Assembly: GCA_035707965.1 (NCBI GenBank)
Contig: DASSTJ010000067.1
Span: 1 to 21,752, forward strand
DNA length: 21,752 nt
Direction: 5' to 3'
From: DASSTJ01 sp035707965
GTDB lineage: Bacteria > Actinomycetota > Actinomycetes > Actinomycetales > Angustibacteraceae
Part shown: positions 5,787 to 13,215 of the stretch, one piece after another
Layout of the letters: each line of letters opens with the position of its first letter
Numbering within the stretch: the first letter of the stretch is position 1
Translations under genes and position numbers: made by a program
The notes under the pieces: model-generated
What the model was told of the DNA's origin: nothing
Seen by the model: only the letters and a program-made list of their open reading frames with translations
Databases searched by the model: none

Positions 5787-6670
5787 ACGGTGCGCCCGAG
5801 TCCGCGGAGTCGCTGGCCGATGCGCTGCTCTCGACCGGCTACCTGCCGGACGAGGGCCTCGCCACCGTGGCGTGGCTGGCCATGCGGCTCCAGCGGCCGC
5901 TGCTGCTCGAGGGCGAACCCGGCACGGGCAAGACCGCGCTCGCCGAGGCCGTGGCTCAGGCGACGGGCGCCGAGCTCGTGCGGCTGCAGTGCTACGAGGG
6001 CATCGACGCCTCCCAGGCGCTGTACGACTGGGACGTCACCCGCCAGGTGCTGCACCTGCGCGCGATCGAGGCGTCCCGCGGCGAGGGCGAGCGCGTCGAG
6101 GTCGAGGCGGCCGAGAAGTCGATGTTCGACGAGCGCTTCCTGCTGGAGCGGCCGGTGCTGCGGGCCCTGCGCACCACACCGAGCGTGCTGCTGGTCGACG
6201 AGGTCGACCGCTCGGACGACGAGTTCGAGGCCTTCCTGCTCGAGGTGCTGTCGACGTACGCCGTGACGATCCCCGAGCTGGGCACGGTCCGCGCCGAGAC
6301 GCCGCCCTTCGTCGTCCTCACGTCGAACCGCACGCGTGAGGTGCACGACGCCCTGAAGCGCCGCTGCCTCTACCACTGGGTGGAGCACCCGAGCCTGTCG
6401 CGGGAGATCGACATCCTGCGCACCCGGCTGCCGGACGTGCCCCCGCGGCTGGCCGAGCAGGTGGCTACCGCGGCTCACCGGCTGCGCGGTGAGGGGCTGC
6501 TGAAACCTCCCGGGGTGGCGGAGTCGCTGGACTGGGTGCGGTGCCTCGTCGAGCTGGGGGCGCGTGATCTCGACACGCAGACCGCGGCCGTGACGCTGGG
6601 TGCCGTGCTGAAGTACCGCGAGGACGCCGACCGCGTCCGTGGCGACCTCGACCGGCTGCTCGCCGGGTAG
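5783..6670 (+). CDS. coxD: MoxR-type AAA+ ATPase, CoxD-like
   Basis: The 295-residue protein has Walker A GEPGTGKT (residues 44-51), Walker B VLLVDEVDR (135-143, with D139 and E140) and a sensor-1 TSN (180-182). This arrangement, with a VWA gene directly downstream, is that of the MoxR/CoxD branch of AAA+ ATPases. In Oligotropha, CoxD is needed to sulfurate the molybdenum site and complete the CO dehydrogenase active site. A similar role with the coxSLM products encoded 6 kb downstream is inferred. It starts at ATG 5783, overlapping the dipeptidase stop, and ends 10 bases before the coxE-like start. The symbol is by analogy. Confidence 0.88.
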   Translation: MNGAPESAESLADALLSTGYLPDEGLATVAWLAMRLQRPLLLEGEPGTGKTALAEAVAQATGAELVRLQCYEGIDASQALYDWDVTRQVLHLRAIEASRGEGERVEVEAAEKSMFDERFLLERPVLRALRTTPSVLLVDEVDRSDDEFEAFLLEVLSTYAVTIPELGTVRAETPPFVVLTSNRTREVHDALKRRCLYHWVEHPSLSREIDILRTRLPDVPPRLAEQVATAAHRLRGEGLLKPPGVAESLDWVRCLVELGARDLDTQTAAVTLGAVLKYREDADRVRGDLDRLLAG

Positions 6671-6680
6671 GCAGGTCGTC

Positions 6681-7871
6681 GTGCGGGTGAGCAGCCGTGG
6701 CGGTCCCGTCGTGGAGCCCGTCGTCGAACCCGGGGCCGACGTCGTCGAGGTGCTGGTCGGCTTCGCGGCGACCGTGCGGGCCGCGGGGGTCCCGGTGACA
6801 CCGGACCGGACGGCGGCGTTCCTGGCGGCGGTCGCGGAGGTCGGCGTCGACGACCGCGACGGCGTCTACTGGGCAGGTCGCAGCACGCTGTGCGGCGACC
6901 GGGACCACCTGCGTCCGTACGACCTCGCGTTCGAGGCGTGGTTCACCGGACGGACAGTGCGCCAGGGGCGGCCGAACCCCTACCAGCGTCCGCACGCGAC
7001 CGCGATGGCGAGCCTGGGCGACGTCCCTCGTGGCGGTAGCGAGGTCGAGGAGCAGCAGGAGACCGTGCGGGCCGCGGCGAGCGACACCGAGGTGCTGCGC
7101 CACCGGGACGTCGGCGAGCTCGACGATGCGGCACGTGACGAGGTGCGGCGGCTGCTGGCGTCGCTCGACGTGCGGCAGCCGTTGCGCCGGGCGAGCCGCC
7201 GCCGCCGGGCGCGTCACGGCGAGCTGGACGTGCGCCGCACGCTGCGCGAAGAGCTGCGCCGCGGTGGCGAGCCGGGTCCGTTGCGGTGGACGACGTCAGG
7301 TCGACGGCCGCGGCGCGTCGTGTGGCTCGTGGACGTCTCGGGCTCGATGGCGCCGTACGCCGACGTGCTGCTGCGTCTCGCGCACACGCAGGTGCGTGCC
7401 GCTGCCGAACGTCGCGGGGCCGGCAGCGCGCGCGGGCGCGCCCGCGTCGAGGTCTTCACCATCGGCACGCGTCTCACGCGGGTCACGACGGCCATGCAGC
7501 ACCGGGACGTCGAGGCCGCGCTGAAGGCCGCGGGCGAGCAGGTGCCCGACTGGTCCGGCGGCACGCGGCTGGGGGAGGTGCTGCGGGCGTTCGCGGACAG
7601 GTGGGGGCAGCGTGGCGTGGCGCGCGGCGCGGTCCTGGTGATCTGCTCGGACGGCTGGGAGCGCGGCGACACCACGCTGCTGGCCGAGCAGGTGGAACGC
7701 CTGCACCGCCTGGCCCACCGCCTGGTCTGGGTGAACCCGCACCGCGGCAAGCTCGGCTACGAGCCGGTGCAGGCGGGCATCGCCGCGGTCCTGCCGCACG
7801 TTGACGACTTCGTGGCGGGCCACTCGGTGGCCTCGTACGTCGAGCTGATGGAGGTGCTGGCCGGTGCGTGA
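6681..7871 (+). CDS. coxE: VWA domain protein, CoxE-like
   Basis: The 396-residue protein has an N-terminal helical region with the family phrase LRPYDLAFEAWF and a C-terminal von Willebrand A domain. The MIDAS metal site is complete: D218-V-S220-G-S222 in LVDVSGSM, T295 in SGGTRLGE, and D324 in CSDG. This matches COG3552 CoxE proteins, which act with CoxD in active-site maturation of Mo hydroxylases. The start is uncertain: GTG 6681 with GGCAGG upstream gives a 10-base gap, whereas ATG 6639 would overlap coxD by 32 bases. The stop overlaps the next gene by 8 bases. The linker between the domains is Arg-rich, with RRASRRRRARHG near residues 170-181. Confidence 0.87.
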   Translation: MRVSSRGGPVVEPVVEPGADVVEVLVGFAATVRAAGVPVTPDRTAAFLAAVAEVGVDDRDGVYWAGRSTLCGDRDHLRPYDLAFEAWFTGRTVRQGRPNPYQRPHATAMASLGDVPRGGSEVEEQQETVRAAASDTEVLRHRDVGELDDAARDEVRRLLASLDVRQPLRRASRRRRARHGELDVRRTLREELRRGGEPGPLRWTTSGRRPRRVVWLVDVSGSMAPYADVLLRLAHTQVRAAAERRGAGSARGRARVEVFTIGTRLTRVTTAMQHRDVEAALKAAGEQVPDWSGGTRLGEVLRAFADRWGQRGVARGAVLVICSDGWERGDTTLLAEQVERLHRLAHRLVWVNPHRGKLGYEPVQAGIAAVLPHVDDFVAGHSVASYVELMEVLAGA

Positions 7872-9000
7872 GGTCATGGACGAGCTGCTGGCGTGGTGGC
7901 GAGAGGGCAAGAGCGTCGGCGTCGGCACGGTGGTGGCGACCTGGCGGTCGGCCCCGCGCCCGCCGGGAGCGTCGATGCTCGTCGGGCCGGGCGGCGAGGC
8001 GGTCGGCAGCGTGTCCGGTGGGTGTGTCGAGGGCGCCGTCTACGAGACCGCGCAGCAGGTGGTGGCCGACGGCGCGCCCAGCCTGGAGCGCTACGGGGTG
8101 AGCGACGACGACGCCTTCGCGGTGGGCCTGACCTGCGGCGGCATCATGGACGTGTTCGTCGAGCGCGTCGACCAGGAGCACTTCCCGCAGCTCGGCGCGG
8201 TGGCCGACGACATCGAGGCGGGACGCCCGGTCGCCGTCTGCACGGTCATCGAGCACCCGGACGCCGAGGTGGTGGGACGGCGGATCGTCGTCCGGCCGGA
8301 GGACGCCGACGTGCCGGTGTCGGGGACCCTCGGCTGGGACCGCGCCGACCACTCGGTCGTCGACGATGCGCGGGGGCTGCTGGCCGGTGGACGCACCGAG
8401 ACCCTGACGTACGGCCCGGACGCCGAGCGCATGGGGGAGGGGATGCGTGTCTTCGTGGCGTCGTACGCGCCACGCGCCCGGATGCTGGTCTTCGGTGCCA
8501 TCGACTTCGCCGCGGCGGTCGCCCGGGTCGGCACCTTCCTCGGGTTCCGGGTGACCGTCTGCGACGCGCGCCCGGTGTTCGCCACGCACTCGCGCTTCCC
8601 GGATGCGGACGAGGTCGTCGTCGACTGGCCGCACCGGTACCTGCAGGCGCAGGCCGAGGCCGGCGAGCTCGACGAGCGCACCGTCATCGCGGTGCTCACC
8701 CACGACCCGAAGTTCGACGTCCCGGTGCTCGAGGTGGCCCTGCGGCTGCCCGTCGCCTACGTCGGAGCCATGGGGTCACGACGCACTCACGACGACCGGC
8801 TCGATCGGTTGCGCGAGGCCGGCGTGACGGACGACGAGCTCGCGCGGCTGCACTCGCCGATCGGGCTCGACCTCGGTGCCCGCACGCCCGAGGAGACGGC
8901 CATCTCGATCGCCGCGGAGATGATCAAGCTGCGGTGGGGTGGCGCCGGCACGCCGTTGGTGGCCATGTCCGGGCCGATCCACCGGACCGCCCCGCGCTGA
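7864..9000 (+). CDS. coxF: XdhC/CoxF family Mo-cofactor maturation protein
   Basis: The 378-residue protein has the N-terminal XdhC domain (SVSGGCVEGAVYE at residues 49-61 and GLTCGGIMDVFVE at 88-100) and a C-terminal Rossmann-like domain. The latter includes LVFGAIDFAAAV, FRVTVCDARPVFAT and YVGAMGSRRTHDDR. XdhC-type proteins bind molybdopterin cofactor, protect the sulfurated form and hand it to the apoenzyme. The Cys residues in SGGC and TCGG are those usually conserved. GTG 7864 overlaps the upstream VWA gene, completing a tight coxDEF-like unit. An inverted repeat 17 bases past the stop suggests the unit ends here. Confidence 0.9.
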   Translation: MREVMDELLAWWREGKSVGVGTVVATWRSAPRPPGASMLVGPGGEAVGSVSGGCVEGAVYETAQQVVADGAPSLERYGVSDDDAFAVGLTCGGIMDVFVERVDQEHFPQLGAVADDIEAGRPVAVCTVIEHPDAEVVGRRIVVRPEDADVPVSGTLGWDRADHSVVDDARGLLAGGRTETLTYGPDAERMGEGMRVFVASYAPRARMLVFGAIDFAAAVARVGTFLGFRVTVCDARPVFATHSRFPDADEVVVDWPHRYLQAQAEAGELDERTVIAVLTHDPKFDVPVLEVALRLPVAYVGAMGSRRTHDDRLDRLREAGVTDDELARLHSPIGLDLGARTPEETAISIAAEMIKLRWGGAGTPLVAMSGPIHRTAPR

Positions 9001-9016
9001 CCTCCGTCACCCCACC

Positions 9017-9068
9017 TTCGCGTGAACGGGGGCACCGAGCCGCCGTGCACTGCCCCGGTTCGCGCGAA
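9017..9068. terminator. Inverted repeat after coxF, probable terminator
   Basis: Arms of 18 bases, 9017-9034 and 9051-9068, are complementary except at two positions and flank a 16-base loop. The right arm ends in the 10-base palindrome TTCGCGCGAA. Position between coxF and a separate ribosome site suggests a terminator, though an operator role for the aminopeptidase is possible. Confidence 0.5.
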
Positions 9069-9105
9069 TCGGGACGCCGGCGGGCGGGCCCGGGTGCCGA
9101 GGGCG

Positions 9106-9136
9106 TTGCACAACCGTGACCGGCCGGCCCTAGAGC
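9106..9136 (+). promoter_or_regulatory. Weak promoter candidate for the aminopeptidase
   Basis: TTGCAC (9106-9111) and TAGAGC (9131-9136) are spaced by 19 bases. The spacer is long and the -10 lacks its final T, so this is a tentative call supported mainly by its position after the coxF terminator. Confidence 0.25.
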
Positions 9137-9187
9137 CCTCCTCTGCAATGTGAAATGGTACTCCTGCCGTCGCACAAGGAGGACCTC

Positions 9188-10633
9188 ATGGCCGACCGCT
9201 TCCGCACCGGTAGCCACGACCTGCCGGTGACCGAAGCGCTCGAGGCGTTCATGGCCGGCGACTGGGCCGAGCCGCAGCCGCGGCACGACCAGCCGCTCGA
9301 GGTGGCGGCGTGGACGGACAAGCGGCGGCAGGCGCTCTCGCAGCGCTTCCCGGGCGAGCGGCTGGTCGTGCCGTCGGGCAGCTACCTTGCGCGGTCGAAC
9401 GACCAGGACTACCGCTTCCGCCCGCACTCCGACTACGTGTGGCTCACCGGCGACCAGACCTCGGACGCCGTCGTGGTGCTCGAGCCGCGCGGGACGCAGG
9501 GTCACGACGCGGTCCTGTTCCTCCGCCCGCGGGCGGAGCGCGCGACGTCCGACGAGTTCTGGCGCGATCGGCGCTACGGCGAGCTCTGGGCCGGACGACG
9601 ACCCACCCTGGCCGAGACGCAGGTCGCCTTCGGGCTCGACTGCCGGCACGTCGACGAGCTGGAGCAGCTGCTCTCCGGACGCCGGGTGCGGACCCGGGTG
9701 CGGCGCGGCACCGACGCGGTCGTGGAGCGCCTGGTCGACGGCGCGGGCGTCACGGGTGACGGCGAGGGCGACCGCGAGCTCGCGGCCGCGCTGTCCGAGC
9801 TGAGGCTCGTCAAGGACGACTTCGAGATCGAGCAGCTGCAGCTGGCGGTCGACATCACGGCGCGCGGGTTCGCCGACGTGGTGGCCGAGCTGCCCCGCTG
9901 CGTCCAGATCGGCGACCGCGCCGAGCGCTGGATCGAGGGCACCTTCTGGCGCCGGGCGCGGCAGGAGGGCAACGACGTCGGGTACAGCTGCATCGTCGCG
10001 GGCGGGCCGCACGCGACGACGCTGCACTGGATCTCCAACGACGGGCCGGTGCGCCCCGGCGACCTGCTGCTGCTCGACCTGGGCGCCGAGACCGAGGCCC
10101 TCTACACGGCCGACATCACGCGCACCCTGCCGGTGACCGGCACCTTCTCGACGCAGCAGCGCGAGCTGTACCAGCTGGTGGTCGACGCGCAGGACGCCGG
10201 CATCGCCGCCGTCCGGCCCGGTGCCCGCTTCCGCGACTTCCACTCCGCCGGCATGGCGGTGATGGCGCAGGGCCTGGCCGACCTCGGGCTGCTGCCCTGC
10301 TCGGTCGACGAGGCGCTCGACCCGTCGTCCACGATCTACCGCCGCTGGACGCTCTGTGGCTCCGGCCACATGCTCGGCCTGGACGTGCACGACTGCGCGC
10401 TCGCCCGCGCCGAGACCTACCTCGACGGCGTGCTGCAACCCGGCCACGCACTCACGGTCGAGCCCGGGCTCTACCTGCAGGCCGAGGACCTGCGGCTGCC
10501 GGAGCACCTGCGCGGCATCGGCATCCGCGTCGAGGACGACCTGGTCGTCACCGACGCCGGCAACCGCGTGCTGTCGGCCGGCCTGCCCCGCACCATCGCC
10601 GACATCGAGGCATGGATGACCTCTCTGCTGTAG
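9188..10633 (+). CDS. pepP: Xaa-Pro aminopeptidase (M24B, PepP-like)
   Basis: The 481-residue protein has an N-terminal AMP_N-type domain (RHDQPLEVAAWTDKRRQALS, then FRPHSDYVWLTGDQ) and a C-terminal pita-bread metallopeptidase. The dinuclear metal ligands are present: D297 in LLLLDLGAE, D309 in YTADITR, the His in GSGHMLGLDVHD, and the two Glu in TVEPGLYL and GIRVEDD. This makes an active Xaa-Pro aminopeptidase likely, removing N-terminal residues before proline, and argues against a creatinase-like paralogue. ATG 9188 is preceded by AAGGAGG six bases upstream; an upstream in-frame ATG at 9155 lacks such a site. It is a separate unit between coxF and a peptide-binding lipoprotein. Confidence 0.92.
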   Translation: MADRFRTGSHDLPVTEALEAFMAGDWAEPQPRHDQPLEVAAWTDKRRQALSQRFPGERLVVPSGSYLARSNDQDYRFRPHSDYVWLTGDQTSDAVVVLEPRGTQGHDAVLFLRPRAERATSDEFWRDRRYGELWAGRRPTLAETQVAFGLDCRHVDELEQLLSGRRVRTRVRRGTDAVVERLVDGAGVTGDGEGDRELAAALSELRLVKDDFEIEQLQLAVDITARGFADVVAELPRCVQIGDRAERWIEGTFWRRARQEGNDVGYSCIVAGGPHATTLHWISNDGPVRPGDLLLLDLGAETEALYTADITRTLPVTGTFSTQQRELYQLVVDAQDAGIAAVRPGARFRDFHSAGMAVMAQGLADLGLLPCSVDEALDPSSTIYRRWTLCGSGHMLGLDVHDCALARAETYLDGVLQPGHALTVEPGLYLQAEDLRLPEHLRGIGIRVEDDLVVTDAGNRVLSAGLPRTIADIEAWMTSLL

Positions 10634-10649
10634 CAGCACCACTGTGCTG
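10634..10649 (+). terminator. Small hairpin directly after the aminopeptidase stop
   Basis: CAGCAC (10634-10639) pairs perfectly with GTGCTG (10644-10649) around CACT, followed by TAACC. The stem is only 6 bp, so it may be a weak terminator or chance. Confidence 0.3.
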
Positions 10650-10717
10650 TAACCGCACGACCAGAGCACGGCAACGACGAACGACCGGACGCCGGTCACG
10701 ACCAGGATGGAGACGAC

Positions 10718-12484
10718 ATGGCCAAGGCCAGAGCCGCTCTGCGGCTCACCGCCCTCGCCGCGACCGGAGCGCTCGCGCTCGCCGCTTGCGGAGGCAGCGG
10801 CGGCAACGAGGGCACCGGCGACAGCGGCTCGTCGGGCAAGGGTCAGAAGGGTGGCACCCTGACGATCCTCACGCTCAACGAGCAGCTCGACCACGTCGAC
10901 CCGCAGCGCGCGTACACCGGTGAGGACCTCGCCTTCCTCAACGGCTACCTCGTCCGCACGCTGACCGCGTACAAGCTGAGCAAGGACGGCAAGACGTCCG
11001 GCGAGCTCGTCGGCGACCTGGCGACCGACACCGGCAAGGCGAGCGACGGTGGCAAGACCTGGGCGTTCACCCTGCGCGACGGCGCGAAGTGGGAGGACGG
11101 CTCCGACGTCACCTGCGCCGACATCAGGTACGGCGTCTCGCGCACCTTCGCCCAGACGGTGATCACCGACGGCCCGACCTACGCGGTGCAGCTGCTGGAC
11201 ATCCCGAAGGACTCCGACGGCAACCCGACGTACAAGGGCCCGTACGAGACCGCCGACAACGACACGGCGGCCTTCGACAAGGCGGTGGAGTGCTCGTCGG
11301 ACAACAACACGATCACCTTCCACCTGTCCCAGCCGGCCGGTGACTTCAACTACACGGTGACCTTGCCCGCGTTCGGTGCCGTGCCGAAGGCCAAGGACAC
11401 CGGCGAGAAGTACGACGACAACCTGGTCTCGGACGGCCCGTACAAGGTCACCGAGTACACCAAGGGCCAGCAGTTGGTGCTCGAGCGCAACCCGAGCTGG
11501 AAGGACGGTGTCGACGGCGGGTACCGGGGCGCGTACCCGGACAAGATCGTCATGAAGTTCGCGGTCCAGCAGAGCGTCATCAGCCAGCGTCTGATGGCCG
11601 ACTCCGGCGAGGACCAGACCGCGATCATGCGCGAGGGCCTCGACACGGCCTCGCTCAGCGCTGTCTTCAACGACCCGAAGTTCGAGAAGCGGCGCATCAA
11701 CGAGCTCGACCCGTATGTGCGCTACATCGCGATCAACACGCAGAAGGTGCCGAACCTCAAGCACCGCCAGGCGATCCTGGCCGCCGCCGACCGTGAGCAG
11801 ATCCGCACGATCGCGGGTGGCTCCTTCGGTGGCGACCTCGCCGACGGCGTCGTCAAGCCGAACCTGGCAGCGGACTACGCGCCGTCCGGGCTCTGGGATG
11901 GCTTGCTGGGCGACAAGGTGCCGCCGACGGGCAACGTCGAGCTGGCGAAGAAGCTCATCGCCGAGTCCGGCGCGCCGATGCCGACGCTGACCTTCGACTA
12001 CGGCAAGAGCCCCGACACGGACAAGATCGCCGCCTCGCTGCAGTCGTCGCTGAAGCGCGCCGGCATCACCGTCAAGCTCAACCCCATCGAGACGGGCAAG
12101 TTCTACTCGACCGTCCTCGACCCGAAGAAGGAGAACGAGCTCGCCCGTGCCGGCTGGGGCCCGGACTGGCTCAACGCCTCCACGGTGATCCCGTCCCTCT
12201 TCACCCCGGACGGCGGGTTCGACCTGTCGCGGGTGGACGACAAGGAGTTCAACGCCAAGGTGCAGGCGGCCAAGGGCGAGCTCGACCGCGCCAAGCAGGG
12301 CGAGATGTGGAAGGAGCTGAACAAGTACGCGATGCAGCAGGCCTGGCTCATGCCGACCCGCAACACGCGCATCCAGCGACTGAACGGCTCCAAGGTCGGC
12401 GCGGCCAGCGGTGAGGACGGTCGCCCGTACCTGTGGGCGCCGTACGGCTCCTGGTCGTACGCCGACCTGTACGTGAAGAAGTAG
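10718..12484 (+). CDS. ABC transporter substrate-binding lipoprotein, family 5 (oligopeptide type)
   Basis: The 588-residue protein begins with a lipoprotein signal: basic MAKARAALR, a hydrophobic core, then LAAC with the lipidated Cys at 24, followed by a Gly/Ser/Asn-rich linker. The mature part shows family 5 features: GGTLTILTLNEQLDHVDPQR, WAFTLRDGAKWEDGSDVTC, DGPYKVTEYTKGQQLVLERN and LARAGWGPDW near the end. Such proteins capture peptides, or less often nickel or sugars, outside the membrane and deliver them to DppBCDF/OppBCDF-type permeases. No permease or ATPase gene is in the window. The ATG has GGATGGAG upstream. A strong terminator follows 45 bases after the stop, so it is transcribed alone or with pepP. 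Confidence 0.9.
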   Translation: MAKARAALRLTALAATGALALAACGGSGGNEGTGDSGSSGKGQKGGTLTILTLNEQLDHVDPQRAYTGEDLAFLNGYLVRTLTAYKLSKDGKTSGELVGDLATDTGKASDGGKTWAFTLRDGAKWEDGSDVTCADIRYGVSRTFAQTVITDGPTYAVQLLDIPKDSDGNPTYKGPYETADNDTAAFDKAVECSSDNNTITFHLSQPAGDFNYTVTLPAFGAVPKAKDTGEKYDDNLVSDGPYKVTEYTKGQQLVLERNPSWKDGVDGGYRGAYPDKIVMKFAVQQSVISQRLMADSGEDQTAIMREGLDTASLSAVFNDPKFEKRRINELDPYVRYIAINTQKVPNLKHRQAILAAADREQIRTIAGGSFGGDLADGVVKPNLAADYAPSGLWDGLLGDKVPPTGNVELAKKLIAESGAPMPTLTFDYGKSPDTDKIAASLQSSLKRAGITVKLNPIETGKFYSTVLDPKKENELARAGWGPDWLNASTVIPSLFTPDGGFDLSRVDDKEFNAKVQAAKGELDRAKQGEMWKELNKYAMQQAWLMPTRNTRIQRLNGSKVGAASGEDGRPYLWAPYGSWSYADLYVKK

Positions 12485-12529
12485 GGCGCGTCAGGAGCGA
12501 CCTCGGCCACCTCCTCCGGTCGAGAAGCG

Positions 12530-12560
12530 CGGGGCGGACGGCGGCACGCCGTCCGCCCCG
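12530..12560 (+). terminator. Strong terminator after the peptide-binding protein
   Basis: Perfect 14-base arms (12530-12543 and 12547-12560) are separated by GCA, or a slightly larger loop in practice, and are followed by TCGTCGTTCC. It insulates the coxSLMG operon from the upstream gene. Confidence 0.8.
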
Positions 12561-12627
12561 TCGTCGTTCCCACCGGGGACGAATCGGACAGCACCGGTCG
12601 GTGGGGCCGCTTCTCGATCTCTGGCCC

Positions 12628-12656
12628 TTGTGCCGCGCGGCGTTCCGGAGTGTGAT
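12628..12656 (+). promoter_or_regulatory. Promoter candidate for coxSLMG
   Basis: TTGTGC (12628-12633) and TGTGAT (12651-12656) are spaced by 17 bases, 47 bases upstream of the coxS ATG and downstream of the terminator. Both hexamers are imperfect. No clear operator was seen. Confidence 0.38.
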
Positions 12657-12702
12657 GCGGGTGACACCCGCCGCACGAGCAGGCGCACGAGGAGGAGGTC
12701 CC

Positions 12703-13215
12703 ATGGCCCGGATCACCGTCAACGTCGACGGCGTCAGCTACTCGGACGAGGTGGAGCCTCGAACGCTGCTCGTGCACTACCTGCGCGAGACCCTGGGCAA
12801 GGTGGGAACGGTCGTCGGCTGCGACACCAGCAACTGCGGCGCCTGCACGGTGCACCTGGACGGCGAGAGCGTGAAGTCCTGCACGGTGCTGGCCGTGCAG
12901 GCCGACGGCCACGAGGTGACGACGATCGAGGGCCTGTCCTCCGGAGGCGAGCTGCACCCGATGCAGCGGGCCTTCCACGAGCACCACGCCCTGCAGTGCG
13001 GCTACTGCACCCCGGGCATGATCATGGCGGCCTGCTCGCTGCTGAAGGACAACCCCGACCCGAGCGAGCAAGAGGTCCGGGAGGGCCTGGAGGGCAACCT
13101 CTGCCGGTGCACCGGCTACCAGAACATCGTGAAGGCCGTCCGAGCCGCCGCGCAGGAGACGGCGGCCTCTGCGGCCCCTGCCTCGGAGCCCGTCACCGCC
13201 GGCGGTGCCCGGTGA
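12703..13215 (+). CDS. coxS: Mo-hydroxylase 2Fe-2S small subunit (CoxS, form II)
   Basis: The 170-residue protein has both iron-sulfur binding sets of the xanthine oxidase family. The plant-ferredoxin-like cluster is C40, C45, C48 and C60 (GCDTSNCGACTVHLDG). The proximal cluster is C99, C102, C134 and C136 (CGYCTPGM and NLCRCTGYQNIV). It passes electrons from the molybdenum site in CoxL to FAD in CoxM. A C-terminal Ala/Ser/Pro-rich tail of about 20 residues follows. ATG 12703 has a purine-rich GAGGAGGAGG site upstream. The stop overlaps the coxL GTG as GTGA, so translation is coupled. It leads a coxS-coxL-coxM-coxG operon. Confidence 0.93.
   Translation: MARITVNVDGVSYSDEVEPRTLLVHYLRETLGKVGTVVGCDTSNCGACTVHLDGESVKSCTVLAVQADGHEVTTIEGLSSGGELHPMQRAFHEHHALQCGYCTPGMIMAACSLLKDNPDPSEQEVREGLEGNLCRCTGYQNIVKAVRAAAQETAASAAPASEPVTAGGAR

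Noticed and set aside
9188..10633. Creatinase rather than an aminopeptidase
   Set aside because: All five metal ligands of the M24 peptidases are present; creatinases lack them.
8924..11764. 946-codon minus-strand open frame opposite pepP and the peptide-binding protein
   Set aside because: The plus strand encodes two proteins with complete family motifs. The antisense translation is a Val/Ala/Arg/His-rich shadow typical of high-GC DNA.
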